Of a stretch of 64,000 nt of DNA, positions 39,563-48,250 are shown in pieces. Source of the stretch: Pseudarthrobacter naphthalenicus (lineage in GTDB: Bacteria; Actinomycetota; Actinomycetes; Actinomycetales; Micrococcaceae); the NCBI RefSeq assembly GCF_029076445.1, contig NZ_JARESG010000004.1, forward strand, positions 62,001 through 126,000. The letters run 5' to 3'. The first letter of the stretch is position 1. Every line of letters starts with the position of its first letter. A program made the translations under genes and the position numbers. Below the pieces are notes generated by a model. It ran no database searches, was not told the origin of the DNA, and saw only the letters and a list, made by a program, of their open reading frames with translations.

Positions 39563-41686
39563 ATGAGCTACGTTCTCGCCGTTGATATCGGGACCAGTTC
39601 CACTGCCGCCGCCATTGCCACCCTGGACCACAATGCCCCGGCCGTCCCCGAGGGCCTGCCCTTGGACCGCGGTGGAAACGCGGTCCCTTCGGTGGTGTAC
39701 TACCCCGAAGAGGGGCCGGTCCTGGCAGGCGAGGCTGCCGAGCGGCTCGGCCTGGAGGACCCCGGCCGGTTAGTGCGCGGGTTCAAGCGCCGGCTCGGAG
39801 ACCCTGATCCGTTCGTGGTGGGAACACTGTCCCTTCCGGCTGAGGAAATCTTTGCCACCATGGCCCGCTGGGTGGTGGACCGGGCCGAAGAACGCGAGGG
39901 CGATCTGCCGGCGGAAATCGTCATCACCCACCCGGCGTCCTGGGGAGCGCCCCTGACCTCCGCCGTCCTTGCGGCCCTCGCCAACCAGGGCCTGCACAAC
40001 GTCACCCTGATTACCGAACCCGAAGCAGCCGTGCTGCATTACGCCTCCCAGGTGCGGGTGGAGGACGGCAGCACCATCGCCGTCTACGAGCTGGACGGCG
40101 GGACCTTTGACGCGGCCATCCTGCGGAGGACCGGCGAGGGGCACTTTGAATTACTGGCCAGCCCGGGCGGCATCGAAGGACTCGGCGGGGCCGACTTTGA
40201 CGCCGCGGTACGGCGCGACGGGATCAAGGACCACATCGGAGCCACCGTTGATGCCCTCGGACGTTCGCTCGCAAGCCTCGGGCTCGAACCCGAAGACCTG
40301 ACGGCGGTGCTGCTGGTCGGCGGGTCTCCAAGTATTCCGTTGGCGGCGCAGCTGATGTCAGAACAGCTGGGCCGGCCCATCGTGTTCGATGCCGACCCGC
40401 AGACCTCCATCTGCTTCGGTGCGGCCGCGGCTGCAACACGGGTTCTACCGGCAATGGCGGCCGAACCTGCTGACGCGGCTGACGCGGTGCCGGGAATCCC
40501 GGCGCCGGCAGATGTAGCTGTTGAGCCGCATGACCCCCAGGGCCGTGCCAGCTTGTCCTCCGAACCCGGGGCAGCCTTCGGCTCGTTGACTGGCACCGCC
40601 GCCGTCGGCGACGGTGCCAGGGGGATTCCTGCCGGGAGCGCCCACCACGACCATGCCCATGCAGCGAGGGGCGGGGCCCATGCCCCGCGACCTGCCGTGC
40701 GGCTGACTGCAGTGGCTGCCGGTGCCGCCCTCTTCACCATCCTGAGCGCCGCCGCCGCGCAAAGCCCAGGCGGCCTGAGCAACATCACCGCCATGCTCGT
40801 GCCGGACGCCACGCCCTCCCAGTCGGCCCCGGCGGCTCCCGGCGCCCTCGGCGCGGCCGGCGCGGCCGCGCCTGCAGCCGTGGCGCCGGGAGCCGTGGCG
40901 CCGGGAGCTGAGGAACCGCCCGCCGGCATTGAAGCCAGCGCCAGGCCGGCGGTCCCGGCCGCCCCGGCAGCGGGCATAGAGGCAGGGGCGGCCCCTGGTA
41001 ACAGGCCATCCACCTCGGCACCCCCGCCCAACTCTTCGACACCGGGAGGGGCCGTGGGGTCCACGCCCGGCGGCTCCGGCACGGTAGGCGGCCCCATCTT
41101 TGTGGCCGGACCGGGAACTCCAGCGGTACCGGGAACGGCGCCGGCGCCGGCTCCGGCACCGGGAACGACGCCCCCGGCCTCGACGACCCCGCCCGGCACG
41201 ACCCCGCCGGTGACGACGCCGCCTGTGACGACTCAGCCTCCGGTGATTACGCCGCCTGCGACGACTCAGCCGCCAGTGACGACTCAGCCGCCGGTGACGA
41301 CGCCGCCTGCGACGACTCAGCCGCCGGTGACCACCCCGCCGGTGACCACCCCGCCTGTGACGACCCCGCCGGTGACGGCTCAGCCGCCGGTGACCACCCC
41401 GCCTGTGACGACTCAGCCGCCGGTAACGACTCAGCCGCCGGCTCCGGTGGTTCCTGCACCGACGACGGTGGCACCTCCGCCGCCTCCGGTCATTCCCGCC
41501 CCTCCGCCGGCCCCTGCGCCGCCTCCGGTGGTCCCCGCGCCGACAACGGTTGTCCCCGCGCCCGCCCCGGTGGTTCCTCCGCCCGCCCCGGTGGTTCCCG
41601 CACCGACGACGGTCGCCCCCGCGCCGGCGCCGACCACCATTGCGCCGGCTCCGTCGGCTGCTCCGACCACGGCGCCGGCAGCGTGA
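39563..41686 (+). CDS. Membrane-anchored Hsp70-like ATPase with proline/threonine repeat tail
   Basis: The 707-residue product begins with an actin-like ATPase resembling DnaK: V-L-A-V-D-I-G-T-S-S-T (residues 4-14), I-T-E-P-E-A-A-V-L-H-Y, Y-E-L-D-G-G-T-F-D and L-V-G-G-S-P-S-I-P. Phosphate motif 2 is altered (usual D-L-G-G-G-T is E-L-D-G-G-T). The segment between G-G-A-D-F-D and the A-T-V-D-A-L-G-R helix is far shorter than in DnaK relatives, so about 100 or more residues of subdomain IIB are missing. No peptide-binding domain follows. One membrane helix (about 380-400) and an extracellular tail of P-P-V-T-T repeats end it. Confidence 0.85.
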   Translation: MSYVLAVDIGTSSTAAAIATLDHNAPAVPEGLPLDRGGNAVPSVVYYPEEGPVLAGEAAERLGLEDPGRLVRGFKRRLGDPDPFVVGTLSLPAEEIFATMARWVVDRAEEREGDLPAEIVITHPASWGAPLTSAVLAALANQGLHNVTLITEPEAAVLHYASQVRVEDGSTIAVYELDGGTFDAAILRRTGEGHFELLASPGGIEGLGGADFDAAVRRDGIKDHIGATVDALGRSLASLGLEPEDLTAVLLVGGSPSIPLAAQLMSEQLGRPIVFDADPQTSICFGAAAAATRVLPAMAAEPADAADAVPGIPAPADVAVEPHDPQGRASLSSEPGAAFGSLTGTAAVGDGARGIPAGSAHHDHAHAARGGAHAPRPAVRLTAVAAGAALFTILSAAAAQSPGGLSNITAMLVPDATPSQSAPAAPGALGAAGAAAPAAVAPGAVAPGAEEPPAGIEASARPAVPAAPAAGIEAGAAPGNRPSTSAPPPNSSTPGGAVGSTPGGSGTVGGPIFVAGPGTPAVPGTAPAPAPAPGTTPPASTTPPGTTPPVTTPPVTTQPPVITPPATTQPPVTTQPPVTTPPATTQPPVTTPPVTTPPVTTPPVTAQPPVTTPPVTTQPPVTTQPPAPVVPAPTTVAPPPPPVIPAPPPAPAPPPVVPAPTTVVPAPAPVVPPPAPVVPAPTTVAPAPAPTTIAPAPSAAPTTAPAA

Positions 41687-41692
41687 CGCGTG

Positions 41693-43795
41693 ATGCCCCA
41701 CCAGGCCACACCGGCCGAGGAAGCATCAGCGCCCCCGCATCCCCACCAGATTGCCAACCAGCTTCGAGGGGAGAACGCGGCAGTCCGTGAACTGCTCCTG
41801 GCCTTGTCGGTGGGCTTCACGCTGCCGGGACCACTTCCGGAGGAACTTGAACGCAGGATGGCCGACGGCCAGGCGGAGGGCATGGAAGCGTTAGTGGCCC
41901 GGGCGGAAGCGTCCGGGCTTCTCCAACCCGGCGGCACGGTGGCGGGCGCCGTTCAAAAAGCCGTGCTGACCGCCACGCCCACACCGCGCGTCCAGGCACT
42001 GCAGCGTGAACTGGTGGGCTGTTACGCGGCCGAGGACCGGCCTTTGGGCGAGCTGGCGCGTGAACTGGCACGCAGCGGCCTGGCCGACCAACGGGTGGCT
42101 GCTGAACTCGAAAAGGCCGGGGACCGCGCGCTGGAACACCATCCGGCGCTTGCCGGCCAGCTCTACGACGAGGCTCTGCTGGCCGGGGCCGACGAAATGG
42201 CCACCGCTGCGCGCCGCGCCCAGTCAGCATGGGCCACAGGCGACCTTGATTCCGCCGGGCGGATCATCGATACGCTCCTGATATGCCCTGATCCGCCGGA
42301 TCTCCAGCGCGGTGCTGACGTCTCGGCCGCCGTCTGGGCACAGCGGGGGATGCTGGCGCGTAGCGCGGATGTCTACAGCTGGCTCGGTCCGGAACGGGTG
42401 GGACCGTCCGGTCCGGCCGCCGCGGTGGCGCTGATCGGCCACGGCAACCGGGCAGGTGCGGAGGCGATGTTCCCCGCCGGCTCCGCGCCGTCGTCGCCCA
42501 CCTTCCTTGCCGTGGCGCAGGCCCAAACGGCCACAGGCCTGATGGAATCGCTGTCCGCCGAGCCGCACCGGGGACTGCTGCTCCTGATCCATGCTTCAGA
42601 CACGCTGAACGCCTCCGGAGCAGCCCTGCCCATGCCGGACGTGCCCGGTGCGCTGGCCGCGCTGGTTGCCCTTCACAGCGGCGAGCCGCATCTGGCCGAA
42701 GCCATCGCGCAGACAGCCGCAGCCGCCGGCCAGGGAGGGGACGCCGTGAAGCCGCGGCTGTTCCTGCTTCAGGCGTGGGCGGCCATGCAACAGAACAACC
42801 CGGACGAGGCGCGGCTGGCCATTAACGAAGCCTCAAAGACCAACCACTGGCCGCTGGTGCCCCGGGACGAGTTCCTTGGCGTTGCCCTGGAAGTGGGGCT
42901 GGCGCGAAGAAGCGGTGAAGTCCACGGCCTGATCCTGGCTTGGGAACGCGCCCGCGAAGCAATGCTGCACACAACCGTGGACCTCTACAATCTCCTTCCC
43001 TGGGGGGAACTCATGATTGCGGCCGCCCGGCTCAGGGAGACCAGGCGGATCTCGCACTACCTCGAGGAAGCGTGGAAACTTCTGCGGGACCTGGACAATC
43101 CGCCGCTGTGGTCGATACCCCTGCACTGGGCTGCCGTCCAGGCGGCACTGCTCAGCGAAAGCCCTGCCGACGTGGCGCCCCACGCCGCGGCCCTGGTCCG
43201 GGCGGGGGACAACAGCCACTTTGCCTCTCAGCTGGCCTCCGCGGGAAAGGCCTGGGTATCGGTGCTCGCGGGGAGTTTTAAAGCCTCGGACATTGAAGCC
43301 GCCGCGCGCGGTTTGAACGCTGTCGGGATGCCCTGGGAGGGTGCACGGCTTGCCGGCCACGCCGCTGCCCGGGCGGATGAGCGCCAGGACATGCTGCGCC
43401 TGCTTTCCTGCGCGCGGGACCTCCATCCGCAAGGAAACTCACCGGGCGCTTCGTCCGAAGGGCAGCCTGAAGTCCGCGGTGCGCCCGGCAGTGCGCAAGG
43501 CAGTGGGAATGGTGCCGTCCGGCCGGACGCCTCGGTGCTGAGCGAACGGGAAAAGGAAGTGGCCAGGCTGGTGCTGGAAGGGAAGACGTACCGGGAGATC
43601 GGGGAAACCATCTACATCTCGCCGCGCACCGCCGAGCACCACATTGCCCGCATGCGCCGCCGCCTGGGCGCCGAAAACCGCTCCGACCTGCTGGTCAGGC
43701 TCCGCCTTGCCCTCGAAGCAGAGACCCCCCAGACGAGTGATTCCCCTGCCGCACCTATGGGCGCGGTCTCCGTGGCCGGGCGGCCCACCAATTGA
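41693..43795 (+). CDS. Long LuxR-family transcriptional regulator
   Basis: The 700-residue product ends in a LuxR helix-turn-helix (L-S-E-R-E-K-E-V-A-R-L-V-L-E-G-K, then I-S-P-R-T-A-E-H-H-I-A-R-M-R-R-R-L). The large N-terminal part is helical and TPR-like; no Walker motif is seen, unlike in MalT-type regulators. It lies six bases after the Hsp70-like gene and before the IniB-like gene. IniR, the LuxR-type regulator of the mycobacterial iniBAC operon, is a comparable long protein, but orthology is not shown. Confidence 0.85.
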   Translation: MPHQATPAEEASAPPHPHQIANQLRGENAAVRELLLALSVGFTLPGPLPEELERRMADGQAEGMEALVARAEASGLLQPGGTVAGAVQKAVLTATPTPRVQALQRELVGCYAAEDRPLGELARELARSGLADQRVAAELEKAGDRALEHHPALAGQLYDEALLAGADEMATAARRAQSAWATGDLDSAGRIIDTLLICPDPPDLQRGADVSAAVWAQRGMLARSADVYSWLGPERVGPSGPAAAVALIGHGNRAGAEAMFPAGSAPSSPTFLAVAQAQTATGLMESLSAEPHRGLLLLIHASDTLNASGAALPMPDVPGALAALVALHSGEPHLAEAIAQTAAAAGQGGDAVKPRLFLLQAWAAMQQNNPDEARLAINEASKTNHWPLVPRDEFLGVALEVGLARRSGEVHGLILAWERAREAMLHTTVDLYNLLPWGELMIAAARLRETRRISHYLEEAWKLLRDLDNPPLWSIPLHWAAVQAALLSESPADVAPHAAALVRAGDNSHFASQLASAGKAWVSVLAGSFKASDIEAAARGLNAVGMPWEGARLAGHAAARADERQDMLRLLSCARDLHPQGNSPGASSEGQPEVRGAPGSAQGSGNGAVRPDASVLSEREKEVARLVLEGKTYREIGETIYISPRTAEHHIARMRRRLGAENRSDLLVRLRLALEAETPQTSDSPAAPMGAVSVAGRPTN

Positions 43796-43815
43796 GAAGA
43801 TGGGAGGACCATCAA

Positions 43816-44304
43816 ATGCCTACCCTTGCCAACGGCCTTGTGGTGTTCCTAATGAGCCTTTTCCGAAACCGGGAGGCTGCGCAGGAATTCCTGGCCGATC
43901 CGGAACGTGTCCTGGAAGACGCCGGTCTTGGCGGCGTGGGCCCTGCCGAGGTCGATGCCGTCATGCCGGTGATCGTGGACTTCGCACCCATCACCGTGGA
44001 CGCATCGTCAGCGGACCGGTCATACACCAATGGCGGCAATGTCGCTGCTGCGGGCCGTGGCGGGGCTGTCGCCGTCACACCGCCTCCTGCCGACGGTCAT
44101 CACGGCTATGATCACGACCACGAGCACGCCGTCCGGCAGCTGACCAACGTGGTGGCCACCTACTCGTGGACCTCATCCGTGGACGACCGGGACGCCGTCA
44201 CCGAGCCGGCAGCCACCCGGAACATCTGGGCCGACGGAGATGTCACCCAGTACTTCGAGAACAGGTCCACGGACGAATCCATCGGCGGGGGTGCCGGCGT
44301 ATGA
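43816..44304 (+). CDS. IniB N-terminal-domain-like protein
   Basis: The 162-residue product starts at ATG 43816 (behind TGGGAGGACC). Residues 9-40 (F-L-M-S-L-F-R-N-R-E-A-A-Q-E-F-L-A-D-P, then V-L-E-D-A-G-L) match the N-terminal helical motif of the IniB family. The rest is polar and Gly/His/Asp-rich (H-H-G-Y-D-H-D-H-E-H) with no membrane helix. In mycobacteria iniB lies with dynamin-like iniA and iniC; none follows here, so this may be a reduced or different version. Confidence 0.7.
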   Translation: MPTLANGLVVFLMSLFRNREAAQEFLADPERVLEDAGLGGVGPAEVDAVMPVIVDFAPITVDASSADRSYTNGGNVAAAGRGGAVAVTPPPADGHHGYDHDHEHAVRQLTNVVATYSWTSSVDDRDAVTEPAATRNIWADGDVTQYFENRSTDESIGGGAGV

Positions 44305-44307
44305 GTC

Positions 44308-44709
44308 CTACTTGACGTCGCCGGTATCGTGCGTGTCTGCCTCTCCGGTGCCGTCGGATCCGGTGCCGGCAGGGCCGGCTTCGCCCTTGGACTCCAGCTC
44401 GTCCTTGAGCTTTTTGAGGCGGGCGGCTTCGGCCTGTTTGCGGCGGCGGATCTCGAGGTTCCGGAGGAAATCGGGATCATCATCCGGGGCGGTGGGGCCG
44501 CTGTACTGGCGGGGAGCCGGGGCGGAACTCCTGGGACGGCCGATCAGCAGCCACAGGACCGCGCCGATCACCGGCAGGATGATCATCACCACGATCCAGG
44601 CCGGCTTGGAGATGCCACGGGTCAGACGGGCGTCAGTGCGGATCACGTCCACCAGTCCATACACAAAGATGACGAGTACTGCGACGGCCAGAACCACACG
44701 GAAGAGCAT
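44308..44709 (-). CDS. PLDc_N-domain membrane protein
   Basis: The 133-residue product (ATG 44709) has two N-terminal helices (residues 2-20 and 34-54, the second reading W-I-V-V-M-I-I-L-P-V-I-G-A-V-L-W), with the W-I/P-x-x-G-x-x-L-W-L-L-I-G-R motif of the PLDc_N (cardiolipin synthase-like N-terminal) family. A long acidic/basic cytoplasmic tail follows. It is tail-to-tail with the IniB-like gene (stop codons 3 bases apart). Confidence 0.8.
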   Translation of the reverse strand: MLFRVVLAVAVLVIFVYGLVDVIRTDARLTRGISKPAWIVVMIILPVIGAVLWLLIGRPRSSAPAPRQYSGPTAPDDDPDFLRNLEIRRRKQAEAARLKKLKDELESKGEAGPAGTGSDGTGEADTHDTGDVK

Positions 44710-44766
44710 GCCATTAAGTCTATCGTCCGCAGGCGGCTGGCGTTCAGGCAGGGCGGCTAAACTTGG

Positions 44767-45081
44767 ATGGTGGCTTTCCTGAAATACTCCCTGATCCGGC
44801 TGGCGCTGTTTGCGCCGCTCTTTGTGTTGTTTATGTTCCTGCAGTTGGGGGCGGTGCTGTCGGTGATCTGCGCCGGGCTCATTGCCTTTGCGATCAGTTA
44901 CCTGTTCTTCCAGAAGCAGCGCGACGACGCTACCGCTTCCCTGCACCACCGGTTCTCCGGCAAGGCCAAGCCCCTGCGCAGCGCGGGTGAGGTTGCTGAC
45001 GCTGACGCGGAGGACAAGCTCCTGGACAGCAACCCGGATGTCACCATCCGCACCAGCACGCCCAAGACGCCCGAGGCCTAG
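44767..45081 (+). CDS. DUF4229 membrane protein
   Basis: The 104-residue product has two close hydrophobic helices (residues 5-27 and 31-48) and a basic, then polar, cytoplasmic tail of about 55 residues beginning Q-K-Q-R-D. This matches the DUF4229 family, which is often encoded beside menA in actinobacteria, as here. Function unknown. Confidence 0.8.
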   Translation: MVAFLKYSLIRLALFAPLFVLFMFLQLGAVLSVICAGLIAFAISYLFFQKQRDDATASLHHRFSGKAKPLRSAGEVADADAEDKLLDSNPDVTIRTSTPKTPEA

Positions 45082-45087
45082 AACCCG

Positions 45088-45969
45088 CTAGAACCCGTGG
45101 CTGAGGACCAGCCCCAGTGAGAACAGCACGCTGTAGCCAAGGTTGATCAGGCCGGTCTGCTTGAGCACCGGGATCAGGCTCTTGCGTTTGCGGCCGTTGA
45201 TCATCAGCCAGGCAGGCATCAGGCAGGCCGGGATGAGGAGCAGTACAATCAGGATCCAGGGCCGCCCGGGCGCCAGGATCACCACCAGCAGGATGGCTAC
45301 GGCCAGCATCAGCACGTAGCTTTCACGGGCGTGCTTGTCACCCAGGCGCACGGCGAGGGTTTTCTTGCCGGCCTGGATGTCCGTGGGGATGTCGCGCACG
45401 TTGTTGGCCATCAGCAGGGCGCAGGCGATCAGGCCCGTGCCGATCGCGCCGATGACGGCCGGAAGGCTGATCTGCCCGGCCTGCGTATACGTGGTGCCGA
45501 GCGTGGCCACGAGGCCGAAAAAGACAAAAACAAACACGTCGCCCAGGCCCATGTAGCCGTACGGGTTTTTGCCGCCGGTGTAACCCCAGGCGGCCATGAC
45601 GCACCCGATTCCCACCAGGATCAGCCACCAGCTCTGGGTGATCACCACCAGGGCCAGGCCGAACAGCATGGCCAGGGCGAACGTTCCGAACGCGGCGTAC
45701 TTGACGTGCTCGGGCTTGGCAGCGCCGGAGCCCACCAGCCGCAGCGGGCCCACACGGTCCTCGTCGGTGCCGCGGACGCCGTCGGAATAGTCATTGGCGT
45801 AGTTCACCCCGACCTGCAGGAGCAGCGCCACCAGGGCGGCCAGCACGGCGTTGACGGGACGGAACGAATCCAGCTCGTAGGCCGCTGCGGTGCCGATCAG
45901 CACGGGGGCGATGGCGGCCGGCAATGTGCGGAGCCGGGCGCCTTGGATCCATTGTGCGGCTGTGGCCAC
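45088..45969 (-). CDS. menA: 1,4-Dihydroxy-2-naphthoate polyprenyltransferase
   Basis: The 293-residue product is a UbiA-type membrane enzyme with nine predicted helices. It has the first Asp-rich motif N-Y-A-N-D-Y-S-D-G (near residue 57) and the second region N-N-V-R-D-I-P-T-D (near residue 190). It joins a prenyl chain to 1,4-dihydroxy-2-naphthoate in the plasma membrane, making demethylmenaquinone. GTG start. It is the last gene of the menB-menE-menA minus-strand set. Confidence 0.93.
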   Translation of the reverse strand: MATAAQWIQGARLRTLPAAIAPVLIGTAAAYELDSFRPVNAVLAALVALLLQVGVNYANDYSDGVRGTDEDRVGPLRLVGSGAAKPEHVKYAAFGTFALAMLFGLALVVITQSWWLILVGIGCVMAAWGYTGGKNPYGYMGLGDVFVFVFFGLVATLGTTYTQAGQISLPAVIGAIGTGLIACALLMANNVRDIPTDIQAGKKTLAVRLGDKHARESYVLMLAVAILLVVILAPGRPWILIVLLLIPACLMPAWLMINGRKRKSLIPVLKQTGLINLGYSVLFSLGLVLSHGF

Positions 45970-46053
45970 GGTGAGTACCTCGTGTTGGGTCGGGGAGTTC
46001 GGTGAAACGGGTTGCGCGCCGGCCGCCGCTGGGGCGCCCGGTGCAGCTCTACT

Positions 46054-47262
46054 CTACTTTCCCTGATGCAGGGCGTTGAGCCGCTCGATCATGGCCAGCC
46101 GGTCCGGCTTGCCGTTGGGGAGCATCAGGAGCTCCGGTGCGGCCAGTATGGTTTTGGGCGCGAGCAGTCCGAGCCGCTGATGCCACTCATGTTCAAGCAC
46201 GACGGCGTGATCCCCGGTGGGGGAGCCTTCCGCTGCGCCCGTGCCGGGCACGGCGCTGTCCGTGCCGCCGCCTGCCAGCGCAACGTAGGCGGCCACGGCC
46301 TGGCCCCACTCCGCGGACGGAACGCCGGCCACAAAAGCCGCCGCGACGCCGTCGGACTTTTCCAGCTCTTGTTGCACATGCGCGGCGGAGACCTTGACGC
46401 CGCCGGTGATGATCACGTCATCGGCACGTCCCAGGATGGTCAGCCGGCCGTCCGCGTCGAGGGTGCCAAGGTCATTGGTGCGGTACCAGCGGACGCCGTC
46501 CTCCTCGTAGAACGTGTCCGTGCTCTCGGGCGCGTCGAGGTAGCCGGCGGCGATGGTGTCGCCGCCCAGCAGGATGCGGCCGTCCTCGGCGATCCGGACC
46601 TCAACGCCGGTGAGCGGCACGCCGTCGTACACGCAGCCACCGCATGTTTCGGCGGAGCCGTAGGTGGTGATCACCTTGAGGCCCGCCTCCCGCGCGGCGG
46701 TCAGCAGCGCGTGCGACGCCGGTGCGCCGCCCAGCAGGATGCCATCGAACCGGCGCAGGACCGCAAGGGTATCCGGGGACGGCGATTCCAGCAGGCGCTG
46801 CAGTTGGGTGGGCACCAGGGACGTGAACCGGATGGGGTCCGTCAGTTCCAGCGCGCCGGCCGTGAACGCCGCCGGAGTGAAGCCGCCGGACATGTCCATG
46901 ACCCATGGCCGGGTGCCGGCAAACAGCGACCGGACCAGGACCTGGACGCCGGCCACGAACTGCACCGGCAGCGCCAGCAGCCACTGGCCCTCGCCCTGGA
47001 GGGCGAGCGCAGTGGCCATGGAAGAGGCCGCCAGCGCTTCCACGGTCAGCACCGTGGCCTTGGGCGCCCCGGTTGAGCCGGACGTCCGCACCACGGCCAC
47101 AGCGTCATCGCAGCCCGGCGTCTCCGTGTGCCCCACCACCAGCTCACCGTCCGGGTTTACGGAAAGTTCGACGGCGGGACCCTCACCGCGGAGCGCGGCG
47201 GCCAGCGCGGTGAGCGCCGGTTCGATGTCCAGGGGCCCGATGTTCTGGCGTCCGATGTTCAT
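46054..47262 (-). CDS. menE: o-Succinylbenzoate-CoA ligase
   Basis: The 402-residue product is a short member of the adenylate-forming superfamily. It has the P-loop-like V-R-T-S-G-S-T-G-A-P-K (residues 82-92), Y-G-S-A-E-T-C-G-G-C-V (near 235), and the hinge R-T-N-D-L-G (near 295). A C-terminal Lys (in N-G-K-P-D-R) likely completes catalysis. It activates o-succinylbenzoate as its CoA thioester for MenB. It follows menB by 13 bases. Confidence 0.88.
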   Translation of the reverse strand: MNIGRQNIGPLDIEPALTALAAALRGEGPAVELSVNPDGELVVGHTETPGCDDAVAVVRTSGSTGAPKATVLTVEALAASSMATALALQGEGQWLLALPVQFVAGVQVLVRSLFAGTRPWVMDMSGGFTPAAFTAGALELTDPIRFTSLVPTQLQRLLESPSPDTLAVLRRFDGILLGGAPASHALLTAAREAGLKVITTYGSAETCGGCVYDGVPLTGVEVRIAEDGRILLGGDTIAAGYLDAPESTDTFYEEDGVRWYRTNDLGTLDADGRLTILGRADDVIITGGVKVSAAHVQQELEKSDGVAAAFVAGVPSAEWGQAVAAYVALAGGGTDSAVPGTGAAEGSPTGDHAVVLEHEWHQRLGLLAPKTILAAPELLMLPNGKPDRLAMIERLNALHQGK

Positions 47263-47275
47263 GTGCCGTCCTGCC

Positions 47276-48229
47276 TTAGAAGTAATGCGGGAAGCGGGAC
47301 CAGTCCGGGTCGCGCTTCTCCAGGAAGGCTTCCTTCCCCTCCACGGCCTCGTCCGTCATGTACGCCAGCCGGGTGGCTTCGCCGGCGAAGACCTGCTGGC
47401 CGGCCAGGCCGTCGTCGGCGAGGTTGAAGGCGAACTTGAGCATACGAATGGCCTGAGGTGACTGGCGGGCGATGTCCGCGGCGTACTCCAGGGCCACGTC
47501 CTCGAGCCGCTCGTGGTCCACGGCCTCGTTCACGGCGCCCATGCGGACCATGTCCTCGGCTGAGTATTCGCGGGCCAGGAAGAAGATTTCCCGGGCAGCC
47601 TTCTGGCCGATCTGGCGGGCCAGCAGCGCGGACCCGTAGCCGGCGTCGAAACTTCCCACCGTGGCGTCCGTCTGCTTGAACTTGCCGTGCTGACGGGAGG
47701 CGATGGTGAGGTCCGAGACCACGTGCAGGGAGTGCCCGCCGCCGGCGGCCCAGCCGTTCACGACGGCGATGACCACCTTGGGCATGGTGCGCATCAGCCG
47801 CTGGACTTCCAGGATGTGGAGGCGGCCGGCGCGGGCGGGGTCAATGGTTTCCTGGGTCTCGCCGTCCGCATAGCGGTACCCGTCGCGTCCACGGATCCGC
47901 TGGTCCCCGCCGGAGCAGAAGGAGTGGCCGCCGTCCTTGGGGGAGGGCCCGTTGCCGGTGAGCAGGACCGTGGCCACGTCCGGCGTCATGCGGGCGTGGT
48001 CCATGGCACGGTAGAGCTCGTCCACCGTGCCGGGGCGGAACGCGTTCCGGACTTCGGGGCGGTTGAAGGCAATCCGGACGGTGGGCAGATCTTTCGCCAC
48101 GGTGCCGTCCGCGGAGCGCTCCACCTGCCGGTGGTACGTCATGTCCTGGAAGTCATCAAAGCCGGAGACGCTGCGCCAGCGGGTGGGGTCAAAGACGTCG
48201 GACACCTTGGCGGGAATTTGGTTGCTCAC
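47276..48229 (-). CDS. menB: 1,4-Dihydroxy-2-naphthoyl-CoA synthase
   Basis: The 317-residue product is a crotonase-fold enzyme. Diagnostic parts are the oxyanion segment F-C-S-G-G-D-Q-R, V-N-G-W-A-A-G-G-G-H-S-L and the C-terminal catalytic Asp region S-F-D-A-G-Y-G-S. It closes the naphthalene ring in menaquinone synthesis. The long N-terminal start (about 20 residues) matches actinobacterial MenB. Confidence 0.94.
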   Translation of the reverse strand: MSNQIPAKVSDVFDPTRWRSVSGFDDFQDMTYHRQVERSADGTVAKDLPTVRIAFNRPEVRNAFRPGTVDELYRAMDHARMTPDVATVLLTGNGPSPKDGGHSFCSGGDQRIRGRDGYRYADGETQETIDPARAGRLHILEVQRLMRTMPKVVIAVVNGWAAGGGHSLHVVSDLTIASRQHGKFKQTDATVGSFDAGYGSALLARQIGQKAAREIFFLAREYSAEDMVRMGAVNEAVDHERLEDVALEYAADIARQSPQAIRMLKFAFNLADDGLAGQQVFAGEATRLAYMTDEAVEGKEAFLEKRDPDWSRFPHYF

Positions 48230-48250
48230 CGGACAAGTCTAGTAATCGGG

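Noticed and set aside
41190..41450. Repeats that could suggest a CRISPR array
   Set aside because: The repeats are short, irregular and in-frame codons for P-P-V-T-T units, with no unique spacers and no cas genes nearby.
40445..41701. A 418-residue minus-strand frame very rich in Arg
   Set aside because: It is the antisense of the Hsp70-like gene's Pro/Thr/Ala repeat tail. The Arg richness comes from the complement of GC-rich Pro and Ala codons, and there is no ribosome binding site or known motif.
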